A stretch of 40,286 nt of DNA, taken from positions 1 through 40,286 of the forward strand of contig CAXUHU010000021.1 of NCBI GenBank assembly GCA_964250925.1. The letters run 5' to 3'. Positions 1-8,010 of the stretch are shown one piece after another (positions within the stretch are counted from its first letter, which is position 1; every line of letters starts with the position of its first letter). Position numbers and translations under genes: made by a program. Source of the DNA: BOG-908 sp964250925. Its GTDB lineage: Bacteria > Pseudomonadota > Alphaproteobacteria > Acetobacterales > Acetobacteraceae. The notes below the pieces were generated by a model. It made no database searches, was not told the DNA's origin, and saw only the letters and a program-made list of their open reading frames with translations.

Positions 1-157
1 GGATGATCTTGGTTTCGACCGGGGCCTTCAGCTTGTCGATGATCGTCGAGCCCAGGCCGTTGATCAGCCCGTAGATCAAGAAAATATGCAGTAGCACCAC
101 GATGCTGAGGCCAACGATGTGGCGCGTCGGGTTTCTGCCCTGCTCGGCGTAATTCAT
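1..157 (-). CDS. tonB: TonB-family energy transducer, N-terminal part
   Basis: Only the first 52 codons are present; the gene runs off the left edge of the window. The visible peptide begins MNYAEQGRNPTRHIVGLSIV and continues as one hydrophobic helix at about residues 14-33, followed by LKAPVETKII. A short polar cytoplasmic start, a single membrane anchor and then the proline-containing PVETKII start of the periplasmic linker are typical of TonB proteins in proteobacteria. TonB couples the ExbB-ExbD proton channel to outer-membrane receptors for siderophores, haem or cobalamin. The exbB and exbD partners would lie off the window. The C-terminal TonB domain cannot be seen, so the call rests on the N-terminal signature. 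Confidence 0.75.
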   Translation of the reverse strand, partial: MNYAEQGRNPTRHIVGLSIVVLLHIFLIYGLINGLGSTIIDKLKAPVETKII

Positions 158-409
158 GCCGCGCACTCCTTCATACGGTCCGCTCTCCTCTACTCAGCCG
201 GCCGCTCCTGGCCGGACCTTAATCTGGTCGCAATCCATTGGGAGCACGCAGCGCCCCGCACGCCAAGAGGTTAATTGCGCGCCGCCCTCCTCCCGTCGCC
301 GCCAGCATGCCCCGATGCGGACTGAAAACACGGTCTTGCACAAAGCGTTCCTCGTTGCGAAACGCGTTTCGTACGCAAGCGCGCTGGCCGAAACGGACGG
401 GCGGCCGTC
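158..409. other. Intergenic region tonB/mipZ with palindrome and direct repeats
   Basis: There is no gene in these 252 bases. Three structures are visible. A perfect 14-bp palindrome, CGAAACGCGTTTCG, lies at 358-371. A 13-bp direct repeat, GGCCGAAACGGAC, occurs at 386-398 and again at 416-428, so the two copies straddle the mipZ stop codon (410-412). A perfect 6-bp stem CCGGCC/GGCCGG with a 6-nt loop lies at 198-215. The motif CGAAACG therefore occurs three times within 70 bp. The region holds the tonB promoter and the mipZ 3' end; no clear Fur box was seen. Confidence 0.5.
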
Positions 410-1258
410 TCACGCGGCCGAAACGGACTGGCCGCGTGGCGGCGGCTTGCGTATGGCCGAAAGCAGCGCCCGCACCTCCGCCCGGGCGGCGATGTGGCTC
501 ATCCCTAGCTGTATCTGCAGCCCGGCCTCGCGCACGTCCATCAGCGTCAGGCCCTGCAGGTAGAGCTCGCGGAAGATCACCCGCTCGCCGAAGCCCTTGA
601 CGGTGCGGAAGCCGATGCGCTTGGCCAGCGTCTCCAGCGTGGTGCCCACGTCGCGCTTGTTGCGCATCTCGGTCGCACCCATCCGGTTGCGCATGACGAT
701 CCAGTCGATCCGCGCGCGGTCGCGGGCGAACCGCTGCTTGCGGGCCTGCCACACCATCTCGCTGTAAATGCTGGGGTTGATCACCGTGTGGTTGTCCGGA
801 TCGACCCGCGCCAGCATGGCGAAATCGACGAAACTGTCGTTGATCGGCGTGATCAGCGTATCGGCTGCCGCATGGGCCAGGCGCGCCAGGTTGGTGTCGG
901 CACCCGGGCAGTCGATCACGACGACCTCGCACGCCTCGCCAAGCCTGGCCAACGCCGCACTCCAGGCCGCGCGCTCCTCCGCCTCGGCTTCCGCACGGCT
1001 GTCGATCTCGCTGCGGTAGACGCTCTCGGCCAGCGGCATGGGCAGGTCCACGCCGTGCCGCGCCGCATAGGCGACGCGGGCGGAAAAATAGCCCGACAGC
1101 GTACCCTGGCGGGCGTCCAGGTCGATCGCGCCCACCCGGTAGCCGTCGCGCAGCAGGCCTACCACCAGGTGCATGGCCGTGGTCGATTTGCCCGAGCCGC
1201 CCTTCTCGTTGCCCAGCACGATCAGGTGGCAGCGCTGTTCGACCGAGATGCTGGACAA
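410..1258 (-). CDS. mipZ: Division-plane positioning ATPase MipZ (ParA/MinD superfamily)
   Basis: This is a deviant-Walker ATPase of 282 aa that in Caulobacter forms a gradient from ParB at the poles and blocks FtsZ assembly away from midcell. Visible motifs are the deviant Walker A GNEKGGSGKST (residues 16-26), DLDARQGTLS after the second strand, VVVIDCPGAD (Walker B region), TPINDSFVDFAML, and RNRMGATEMRNKR near the C terminus, which closely parallels Caulobacter MipZ. I chose the TTG start at 1258: it has a GGAG nine bases upstream and places the conserved LIVLGNEKGG near the N terminus as in the family. A longer reading from 1405 would run into the divergent pqiA start. This leaves 138 bp (1259-1396) for the divergent promoters. 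parA/parB are not in the window. Confidence 0.88.
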   Translation of the reverse strand: MSSISVEQRCHLIVLGNEKGGSGKSTTAMHLVVGLLRDGYRVGAIDLDARQGTLSGYFSARVAYAARHGVDLPMPLAESVYRSEIDSRAEAEAEERAAWSAALARLGEACEVVVIDCPGADTNLARLAHAAADTLITPINDSFVDFAMLARVDPDNHTVINPSIYSEMVWQARKQRFARDRARIDWIVMRNRMGATEMRNKRDVGTTLETLAKRIGFRTVKGFGERVIFRELYLQGLTLMDVREAGLQIQLGMSHIAARAEVRALLSAIRKPPPRGQSVSAA

Positions 1259-1396
1259 CGCGCGGGACTCCGGCTGCAACGCGGCGCTTATGGCGCGCCA
1301 CACCGGATCTTGCCAGATGGCCACCCTTGCCAGCCAGGCCCGCCTGCTGGCAGACGAAGCGAAACGGGCGGCCGTCCGTCGCGTTGCGGAACCTGA

Positions 1397-2737
1397 ATGA
1401 ACCACCCGTCCGATGACGCCTTAGCCCCGGCCGGCATGCTGCCCGAGGTGGAGCCGCATGAAATCATGCGCGAATGCCAGGATTGCGGCCTGTTCCAGGG
1501 CGTGCCCGTGTTGCAGCCGGGTGAGGCCGCCCATTGCCGCCGTTGCAACGCCACGCTGCGCCGCGGCCGGCGGGACAGCCTGAACCGGGCGCTGTTCTGC
1601 TGCATCGCCGCCCTGGTCCTGCTGCTGCTGGCCATCGACTTGCCGTTCCTCGACCTCAGCACCGTCGGCCGCACGTATCAGGCCACGCTGCTAACCGGCC
1701 CCGTCCAGCTGGAAGGCCACGGCATGTGGGAAATCAGCGGCGTGGTGCTGGTGACGCTGATCGGGGTGCCGATCCTGCAGCAGGTGCTGATCCTGACCGT
1801 GCTGCTCGGCCTGCGCACGCCGAACCCGTCGCGCCGCCTGCCGCTGTTGTTCGGCTGGGTGGAAACCTTGCGGCCCTGGTCGATGGTCGAGGTGTTCCTG
1901 CTCGGCGCCTTCGTCGCCTATTCGCGCCTGCAGGCGATCGCCCAGGTGGAGGTGGGGCCGGCCCTGTTCGCGCTGGGCGGGGTCATGCTGTGCATCATCG
2001 CCGTCGATGTGGAGCTCGACCACGAGGACGTGTGGGAGACGATCGAGGCACGCGACCTGACGCTGCACGTGCCCGAACAGGTGCAATACAAGCTGATCGG
2101 CTGCGACACGTGCCGCAAGGTGCTGCACGCCCGCCCGGGCACGCGCTGCCCGCGCTGCTTCTCCCGCCTGCGCGTGCGCAAGTTCTACAGCCTGGGTCGC
2201 GCCTGGGCGCTGGGCGGGGCTGCGGCAGTGCTCTACATCCCGGCCAACATCTATCCGATCCTGACGCTCATACGTTTCGGCCGTGGTGCGCCCAGCACAA
2301 TCATCGGCGGCGTGATCGAGCTGGCGCAGGCACAGATGTGGCCACTGGCGATCCTGGTGCTGACGGCCAGCATCATCGTGCCGCTGTTCAAGCTGGCCGC
2401 CCTGGCCATCCTGCTGATCATGACGGGTGAGGGGTCGGTCACCCGATTGCGCGACCGCACCCGCCTCTATCGGCTGATTGACAGCATCGGGCGGTGGTCC
2501 ATGATCGACGTGTTCATGCTGACCATTCTCGTCGCCCTCGTCCGCATGGGCTTCATCGCCACGGTATTGCCGGGCATCGGTGCGATCGCCTTCGCTTCGG
2601 TGGTGATCCTGACGATGTTCGCGGCCGCCAGCTTCGACCCGCGCATCATGTGGGACGCTGCGGCGGCTGCCGGCCATGACCTGGAAGCCGAAGACCTGGA
2701 ACGTCCGCGCGCGCCCATGCAGCGGGCTGCCGCGTGA
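1397..2737 (+). CDS. pqiA: Paraquat-inducible protein A (two-domain PqiA/YebS)
   Basis: This inner-membrane protein of 446 aa consists of two tandem PqiA domains. Each starts with a zinc-ribbon pair of CxxC motifs (CQDCG and CRRC at about residues 27-50; CDTC and CPRC at about 236-254) and is followed by about four hydrophobic helices. PqiA is the membrane partner of PqiB, an MCE protein that spans the periplasm to move phospholipids between the two membranes. The gene is first of three overlapping genes pqiA-pqiB-pqiC, and its stop overlaps the pqiB start by 4 bp (GTGA, 2734-2737). It is divergent from mipZ. The ATG at 1397 has only a weak upstream GGA, so the start is likely but not certain. 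Confidence 0.92.
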   Translation: MNHPSDDALAPAGMLPEVEPHEIMRECQDCGLFQGVPVLQPGEAAHCRRCNATLRRGRRDSLNRALFCCIAALVLLLLAIDLPFLDLSTVGRTYQATLLTGPVQLEGHGMWEISGVVLVTLIGVPILQQVLILTVLLGLRTPNPSRRLPLLFGWVETLRPWSMVEVFLLGAFVAYSRLQAIAQVEVGPALFALGGVMLCIIAVDVELDHEDVWETIEARDLTLHVPEQVQYKLIGCDTCRKVLHARPGTRCPRCFSRLRVRKFYSLGRAWALGGAAAVLYIPANIYPILTLIRFGRGAPSTIIGGVIELAQAQMWPLAILVLTASIIVPLFKLAALAILLIMTGEGSVTRLRDRTRLYRLIDSIGRWSMIDVFMLTILVALVRMGFIATVLPGIGAIAFASVVILTMFAAASFDPRIMWDAAAAAGHDLEAEDLERPRAPMQRAAA

Positions 2738-4431
2738 GTGGGCAGGCGGGCGATGCGGCACGGCCGGCGCCCGAGGCGGTGGTCCGTCGCCGGCGGCGCT
2801 TTTCACTGATCTGGCTGATTCCGATCGTGGCGGCGGGCATCGCAATCTATCTGGTGGCAACCACGCTGGCCAACCGCGGCCCGCTGATCACCATCAGCTT
2901 CAAGACCGGCAGCGGGATCAGCGCGCAGCAGACCCAGGTGACCCACAAGGCGGTGTCGCTTGGGATGGTGGAGGATGTGGCGCTCACGCACGACATGCGC
3001 ACGGTGCTGGTGCACGTGCGGATGAACCGGCAGGGAGAGACCATCCTGACCGACCATGCGCGCTTCTGGGTGGTGCGGCCGCGGCTCTCGACCGGCAACA
3101 TCTCGGGGCTCGAGACGCTGGTATCCGGCGCCTATATCGAGGTCGATCCGGGCCTGCCTGGCGGTCAATCCAAGCGCGACTTCGTCGGGCTGGAAGATCC
3201 GCCCGGCATGCGTTCGGACGAGCCGGGCCAGAGCTTCACGTTGACGGCGTCGCGGCTTGGTTCGCTTGGGCCGGGGGCGCCCGTGTTCTATCGCGACGTC
3301 GAAGTGGGCGAGGTTCTCAACTACGACCTGGGCGGCGGCCTGGGCCCCGTCACGATCAACGTCTTCGTGCGCCAGCCGTTCGACAGGTTCGTGCACGAGA
3401 ACACGCATTTTTGGAACGCGTCGGGATTGTCGGTCAACCTGGGCGGCCAAGGCCTGCATGTGGAAGTCGAATCGTTGCAGGCGCTGCTGTCCGGCGGGAT
3501 CGCCTTCGAGACGCCGCATGTGCACCTGTTGGCGCCCGTCAGCTCACCCAACGCGCATTTTACGCTGTACGACAGCAAGAATGACGCCGATGCTGCGGGG
3601 TTCAGCAGGAAAATCCCGTTCGTGGCCTACTTCACGAGCTCGGTGGCGGGGCTCAGCCGCGGTTCGCCGGTCGAGGTGTTCGGCATCCAGATCGGAACGG
3701 TGACCGAGGTGACTCTGGTAATGCAGCCCGACGGCCGCGGCATTCGGGCGCGCGTCCTCTATGAGCTGCAGCCGGAACGTGTTTTCTCGCCCGAACTGGA
3801 AAGCCAGCATTCCGACCCGCCGCATGTGGTGGAAACGCTGGTCGGCGAAGGCATGCGGGCCGTGCTGGAGTCGAGCAGTTTCATCACCGGCCAGAAGTCG
3901 ATTTCGCTCCAGTTCGTGCCCAATGCGCCGCCTGCCAAGGTGATGCGGGAAGGAGACTTGCTGGTGATGCCAAGCCAGGGTGGCGGGTTCGATACCATAA
4001 CGACGTCGCTTAGCGATATCACCGCCAAGCTGGACCGGATTCCCTTCGACGAAATCGGTCGCAACCTGAACGCGATGCTGGCTTCGCTGAACCGCACCGT
4101 CAGCGGGCCCGACGTAAACAATGCTCTCGCCAGGCTGAGTGAGACGCTGACCGACGTGCAGCACCTTGTACGTCACACCGACCAGGGCCTGACGCCGGCG
4201 CTGCAGCGCCTGCCGAAGATCAGCGCCGACCTGCAACAGGCGGTGGCGCGCGCCAACACGGCGCTGGGCGAAGGCGGCTACGGCGGAAACTCGGATTTCC
4301 AGCGCGGCGTGGCGCATGTTCTGGACCAGGTGAGCGAGGCCGCCCGCAGCCTGCGTCTGCTGGCCGATTTCCTCGACCGTCACCCCGAAGCGTTGATACG
4401 CGGCCGCACGGCCCAGGCGGCGGAGCGATGA
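2734..4431 (+). CDS. pqiB: MCE-domain protein PqiB, three MCE (MlaD) repeats
   Basis: The protein has 565 aa. A short cytoplasmic N terminus rich in arginine leads into one membrane helix (about residues 24-44). Three MCE domains follow, beginning near GPLITISFKTG (49), GQSFTLTASRLG (about 167) and IPFVAYFTSS (about 290), and then a helical C-terminal tail. In E. coli PqiB the MCE rings stack and the tail helices form a needle-like hydrophobic tunnel across the periplasm. The start is GTG, overlapping the pqiA stop as GTGA. The stop overlaps the pqiC start as ATGA (4428-4431), so the three genes are translationally coupled. Its length and domain count match PqiB (three MCE domains) rather than MlaD (one). 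Confidence 0.93.
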   Translation: MSGQAGDAARPAPEAVVRRRRRFSLIWLIPIVAAGIAIYLVATTLANRGPLITISFKTGSGISAQQTQVTHKAVSLGMVEDVALTHDMRTVLVHVRMNRQGETILTDHARFWVVRPRLSTGNISGLETLVSGAYIEVDPGLPGGQSKRDFVGLEDPPGMRSDEPGQSFTLTASRLGSLGPGAPVFYRDVEVGEVLNYDLGGGLGPVTINVFVRQPFDRFVHENTHFWNASGLSVNLGGQGLHVEVESLQALLSGGIAFETPHVHLLAPVSSPNAHFTLYDSKNDADAAGFSRKIPFVAYFTSSVAGLSRGSPVEVFGIQIGTVTEVTLVMQPDGRGIRARVLYELQPERVFSPELESQHSDPPHVVETLVGEGMRAVLESSSFITGQKSISLQFVPNAPPAKVMREGDLLVMPSQGGGFDTITTSLSDITAKLDRIPFDEIGRNLNAMLASLNRTVSGPDVNNALARLSETLTDVQHLVRHTDQGLTPALQRLPKISADLQQAVARANTALGEGGYGGNSDFQRGVAHVLDQVSEAARSLRLLADFLDRHPEALIRGRTAQAAER

Positions 4432-5027
4432 GCAGACCCACGATCGCCGTTCTGCTGGGTGCACTGCTTGCGGGTTGCGCCTCCCCGGACCCGACCTATT
4501 ACGCATTGCAGTCCGTTCCGGGCGCGGCTCTGCCGGGTGCGTCAGCCACGATCGAGGTTCGCCGGCCTGGGCTGGCGGGCTACCTCGACCGGTCCGACGT
4601 GGTGTTGAAGAATGCCGGCTACATCTTGTCCGTGAACGGCCAGCTACGCTGGGCCGAACCGCTGGGCGACATGATCGGCCGCGTCTTGACGCAGGACCTC
4701 TCGCAGCGGCTGCCCGGCGCCAGCGTGTTCGCCCAGTCGGGCGCGATCTCGGCCGACCCGAACCTGCGTGTAGAGGTGGACATCCAGACCTTCGAAGCGG
4801 ACGCGTCCGGTGCGGTGGTGCTCAACGCCGAGGTGGCGGTGGAGCGTGGGATAACGCGCCAGCCGCTATCGACCCGCCACCTGTCGATCACCGCACAGCC
4901 GTCCGGGCCGGGTGCAGCCAACCTTGCTGCCAGCATGAGCGGGTTGCTGGGCGGGCTGGCTGACCAGGTCGCGCGCGACCTTGTGGCCGCCCCGCCGGCC
5001 GTCATGGCCTCGATACGGCAACAATAG
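4428..5027 (+). CDS. pqiC: PqiC lipoprotein (ABC-type transport auxiliary lipoprotein)
   Basis: This 199-aa lipoprotein has a short signal peptide and a lipobox, LLAGC, with the lipidated cysteine at residue 17. It continues with TYYALQSVPG, the start typical of the PqiC/LptE-like auxiliary lipoproteins of MCE systems. PqiC is anchored in the outer membrane and is thought to receive the end of the PqiB tunnel. It is last in the pqiABC operon, overlapping pqiB by 4 bp. It is followed after 54 bp by the convergent VOC gene, and no strong terminator with a T-run is visible between them. Confidence 0.88.
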   Translation: MSRPTIAVLLGALLAGCASPDPTYYALQSVPGAALPGASATIEVRRPGLAGYLDRSDVVLKNAGYILSVNGQLRWAEPLGDMIGRVLTQDLSQRLPGASVFAQSGAISADPNLRVEVDIQTFEADASGAVVLNAEVAVERGITRQPLSTRHLSITAQPSGPGAANLAASMSGLLGGLADQVARDLVAAPPAVMASIRQQ

Positions 5028-5081
5028 GCGGCGGTGCGGGTCCGAGAAGCAGCCGTCCGGTCCTGCCGGCGGCTGGCGCGC

Positions 5082-5543
5082 TCAGGGCCAGATCTTGGTT
5101 TTCAAACCGGTTTCCCGATCCCAGTCGTCCGGTGCCACGGTTTTGACGGTCTGGCCGAACGTCCAGATATGCCCCTCGGGGTCGCGCGCGCGGTAGCTGC
5201 GATCGCCGTAGAACTGGGTTTCCGGCTCCATCACGATCTCGGCGCCGGCTTGGCGCGCATGGGCGCAATGGGCATCGATGTCGGTCGTCAGTTGCAGGTG
5301 TACGGTCTGCGTGTTCTTTCCGCCGATACGGGCCGGGCTGCGGTGGTCGTCCGACCATTCGCTGCCCACCATGATCCAGCCGTCGCCGAAGGTCATTTCC
5401 GAATGGGCAAGCTTGCCGTCTGCGTCGGTGATGAGCATTGCAGGCTCGAAGCCGAAAGCGTTCTGTAGCCATTCGAATGCCGCCATGGGATCTTCATAAA
5501 CCAAGGCGGATACCACCGCCGGGCGCTTCGACAGATCGGCCAT
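5082..5543 (-). CDS. VOC (glyoxalase/bleomycin-resistance, PhnB-like) family protein
   Basis: This is a single VOC-fold protein of 153 aa. It has the paired beta-alpha-beta repeats of the family: VVSALVYEDPMAAFEWLQNAFGFEP at the N terminus and the closing strand YRARDPEGHIWTFGQ near residue 135. Members are glyoxalases, dioxygenases or antibiotic-binding proteins; the substrate cannot be told from sequence. I chose the ATG at 5543 because GGAGG lies six bases upstream. A second ATG two codons earlier sits directly on that GGAGG and is unlikely. The gene is convergent with pqiC and probably monocistronic. Confidence 0.82.
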   Translation of the reverse strand: MADLSKRPAVVSALVYEDPMAAFEWLQNAFGFEPAMLITDADGKLAHSEMTFGDGWIMVGSEWSDDHRSPARIGGKNTQTVHLQLTTDIDAHCAHARQAGAEIVMEPETQFYGDRSYRARDPEGHIWTFGQTVKTVAPDDWDRETGLKTKIWP

Positions 5544-5864
5544 GATCATCCTCCGGATCCATAACATTCAGCGCAGGTGAGAATACGCCGTCAAGGGTGC
5601 GGAACATGCGTCTCGTATCGCCGCCCGCGGCGTTTCGCCCTCTTTGAGGAGGTCTGCTACCTTGGAGGGCCAGGAGGAGCCTGGCAGCGTATCGGAACTA
5701 CCTCTCGGCGTGCGTGTCGTTGTCGTGGTCATCGGAGGTGCAGGTTCCGCCTGCCGAAGTCCCGGGAGCAGCAGCCCGGCGCGGGCACCTCCCTGAATAC
5801 TGCCGTGTGCCTACCCACATTACGCTATCAGCTGATTATCCTTCAGCAACACGAGTCTTTACTG
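5544..5864. other. 321-bp intergenic region with several strong stem-loops
   Basis: No gene is seen. On the plus strand the sequence can form a hairpin GCCCTC(5637-5642)/GAGGGC(5665-5670) with an inner AGGT/ACCT pair. A second hairpin is GCCAGG(5669-5674)/CCTGGC(5680-5685), which partly competes with the first. A long arm, GGAGGTGC(5734-5741)/GCACCTCC(5785-5792), encloses further pairs such as CCCGG/CCGGG. The stretch lies downstream of the FUSC stop and upstream of the VOC start, both on the minus strand, so it should contain the VOC promoter. It does not match any riboswitch, SRP RNA or tmRNA motif that I can recognise. Confidence 0.4.
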
Positions 5865-7949
5865 TCACGATGGCTCATGGCGATCGCTGCCATCCCGTTG
5901 CAGCGTGAAGCCGAGCAGCTCTATTTGCCGGGCCAGTCGGTTGAACTGTTCGCCGCACTCCCAACGCCCGGACCGGGGCGGGCTTGGTCGGCCGCCGGCC
6001 ATCGCGCGCAGGGCGGCCACGACCCAGGCGGAGGCTGCCTTATCGGGCCGCTGGGCCGGATCGATCGAGATGGCCGCCAGCCGCCCGGCGATGCGGCGCA
6101 GCGTGGCATCGGCCGCCAGCACCGCCTGCATCCTGTCGCGTTGACCACGCAGCGGCTCGTGCATCGCCCGTTGCAAAGACGCCTCCAGGTTGTTGCTGGC
6201 CAGGCCCGACTGCCGGCGTTCCCGACCTGGGTCGGCGTGCGGTGTCACCAGCACGGCACGCGCATAGGCCGCATGCGCGGCGATCGCGGTGCAGAGGTCG
6301 CGCCGCACCTGTCCGGGTTGCCAAGCCGGCCAGAGCAGCGCGTTGGCGGCTACGGCGATCAGCCCGCCCAGCACGGTGTAGCCGGCGCGGGCCAACGCGA
6401 TCCCGGTCTGGTCCTCCTGCGGGCGTATCTGCTCGACCAGCAGGATCACCACCGGCGTATAGACGGCGATGTAGATGCCGTAGCTGACCTGGCGCACGGC
6501 CAGCGCCAGCGCCCCCAGCACCGGCAGCAGCCCGGCCAGATGCAGCCGCGAGTGCAGCAGGGCGGACAGGCCGGCTGCCACCACGCCGCCCAGCAACGTT
6601 CCGCCCACCCGCTCCAACGTTCGCTGCCACGTGGTGGCGAAGAACGGCTGCATGACCAGCACCAGCGTGATCGTTAGCCAATGCGTGTACGGGCCGTGAC
6701 GCAGCAGGGTGAAACCCAGCGCGGCGGTCGCCACCAGGGCCATACGCGCCGCATGCCGCAGCGATGCGCTGCCGAGGCTCCAATTGGCCGCCAGCGGGGC
6801 GGCCAGGCGCTGGCGCAGAGGAATGCCGGTATCCCCCTGCGTGCCGCTGCCGGGCAGGTACTGTGCCGGATCGACCAGCCTGGTGGCTACGCGAAGCCGC
6901 TCGGCGACCACATGCCCGACCGGGGCCAGCGCGGGAGTGGCTTCGGCATCGCGGGCCAGCAGCGCAATGGCGCGCTCGAAACGCGGCGGGTCGCGCACCT
7001 TCTCGCGCTCCGTGGCCAGCGCCATCACCCGCAGCAGCGGGCGCAGCCGACGCAGCAGCATGATGGCCGATGCCTGAATTGCGGGGTCGGCCTGTTCGAG
7101 CTGGTCCGACAGGGCGATCAGGCTCACGAAGAGCTGGTCGGCAGCCTCCAGCCGCATCAGGTTCTGCGCCGCCGGGCCGCTGGCCGGGCCGCGCTGTTCC
7201 AGCGTGCCCATCAGCGTGGCACGCGCGCGCTCCAGCGCTGCGCGCACCGCGCCGCGGCCCGCCCTGGCATGGGCATCCCATCCGTGTGCATTCCAGGCGA
7301 CCTCGGAGCCGATCCCGCCGCGCAGCTCCGCCTCGACCAGGCGCTGCAGCATGCGCACCAGGCTGGCCAGCGCGTCCCACACGTCGGCCACCGCGCGGCG
7401 GGCCGGCCCGAACGGGTGAATGCGCCACAGCACCAAGGTCAGCAGCAATGCCCACGCGCCGCCGCCGGCGAACGTTGCCGCAACCAGCAGTGCCTGCGTC
7501 CAGCCAAGCGCGTCGTCGGTGCCCAGCAGCATAACCACCGCCAGCAGGTTGCCCAGGGCCTGCGCGGGCGCACCCCATACGCGCATGAAGCCGGCGGCAA
7601 ACAGCGTGGGCAGCGCCACGGCCGCGGTGGCCAGGATGCCCGCGTTGCGCACCAGCCCGAAACCGCTCAGCAACAGGGTGCCGCCGCTGACGAAGGCGAG
7701 CAGAAGCGGCAGGCGCCGCCGCAACGGTCCACCCGGATCGACGATACAGGTCAGCAGCGCGCCGAGTGCCGCCAGCGACAACACCGGCTGGGCCAGCCAC
7801 ACCGACGCCGCCACCGGCAACGCCGCAGCCAGCCCCGCGCGCACGCCCTCGGCGATGCTGATCGCGCGCAGGTCCAGGCCGGTAGGCAGGCGCGTGGGGT
7901 CTGCACCGGGTGTGCGGGTGGTGCCGCGTGGGACCGTCAGCCTTGACAT
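5865..7949 (-). CDS. FUSC-family membrane protein (aromatic acid exporter-like)
   Basis: The 694-aa protein has two clusters of hydrophobic helices (about residues 35-185 and 400-540). Each is followed by a long soluble helical region, which is the layout of FUSC/YccS/AaeB proteins. The second cluster begins with LRHAARMALVATAALGFTL and contains HWLTITLVLVMQPFFATTWQRTLERVGGTLLGG, the conserved FUSC core. Relatives export p-hydroxybenzoate or fusaric acid or have unknown roles; the substrate here is not known. No membrane-fusion partner is adjacent, unlike aaeAB. It lies 61 bp downstream of the TylF-like methyltransferase on the same strand and could be co-transcribed with it. Confidence 0.82.
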   Translation of the reverse strand: MSRLTVPRGTTRTPGADPTRLPTGLDLRAISIAEGVRAGLAAALPVAASVWLAQPVLSLAALGALLTCIVDPGGPLRRRLPLLLAFVSGGTLLLSGFGLVRNAGILATAAVALPTLFAAGFMRVWGAPAQALGNLLAVVMLLGTDDALGWTQALLVAATFAGGGAWALLLTLVLWRIHPFGPARRAVADVWDALASLVRMLQRLVEAELRGGIGSEVAWNAHGWDAHARAGRGAVRAALERARATLMGTLEQRGPASGPAAQNLMRLEAADQLFVSLIALSDQLEQADPAIQASAIMLLRRLRPLLRVMALATEREKVRDPPRFERAIALLARDAEATPALAPVGHVVAERLRVATRLVDPAQYLPGSGTQGDTGIPLRQRLAAPLAANWSLGSASLRHAARMALVATAALGFTLLRHGPYTHWLTITLVLVMQPFFATTWQRTLERVGGTLLGGVVAAGLSALLHSRLHLAGLLPVLGALALAVRQVSYGIYIAVYTPVVILLVEQIRPQEDQTGIALARAGYTVLGGLIAVAANALLWPAWQPGQVRRDLCTAIAAHAAYARAVLVTPHADPGRERRQSGLASNNLEASLQRAMHEPLRGQRDRMQAVLAADATLRRIAGRLAAISIDPAQRPDKAASAWVVAALRAMAGGRPSPPRSGRWECGEQFNRLARQIELLGFTLQRDGSDRHEPS

Positions 7950-8010
7950 CGCAGGACGTCGCCCTCAGCCCGGCGGAGACACCGCTCCGCGGGCGGCCGC
8001 GCATCCGCCG

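Noticed and set aside
198..215. CCGGCC/GGCCGG hairpin as the mipZ terminator
   Set aside because: It lies about 200 bp past the mipZ stop and has no T-run on the minus strand.
358..371. parS-like centromere site near mipZ
   Set aside because: parS is GTTTC-ACGT-GAAAC in arm order. This palindrome has the opposite order (CGAAAC...GTTTCG), so it is not a ParB site despite the neighbouring mipZ.
5734..5792. SRP (4.5S) RNA, suggested by CAGGTTCCG and GGAGCAGCAGCCC
   Set aside because: The conserved contiguous core with a GGAA loop between CAGGTCC and GGAAGCAGCC is absent, and the spacing is wrong.
6040..8004. Second long minus-strand frame over the FUSC gene
   Set aside because: It is a frame-shifted shadow; the 5865-7949 frame has membrane helices and FUSC motifs while this one is Ala/Arg/Gly-rich without structure.
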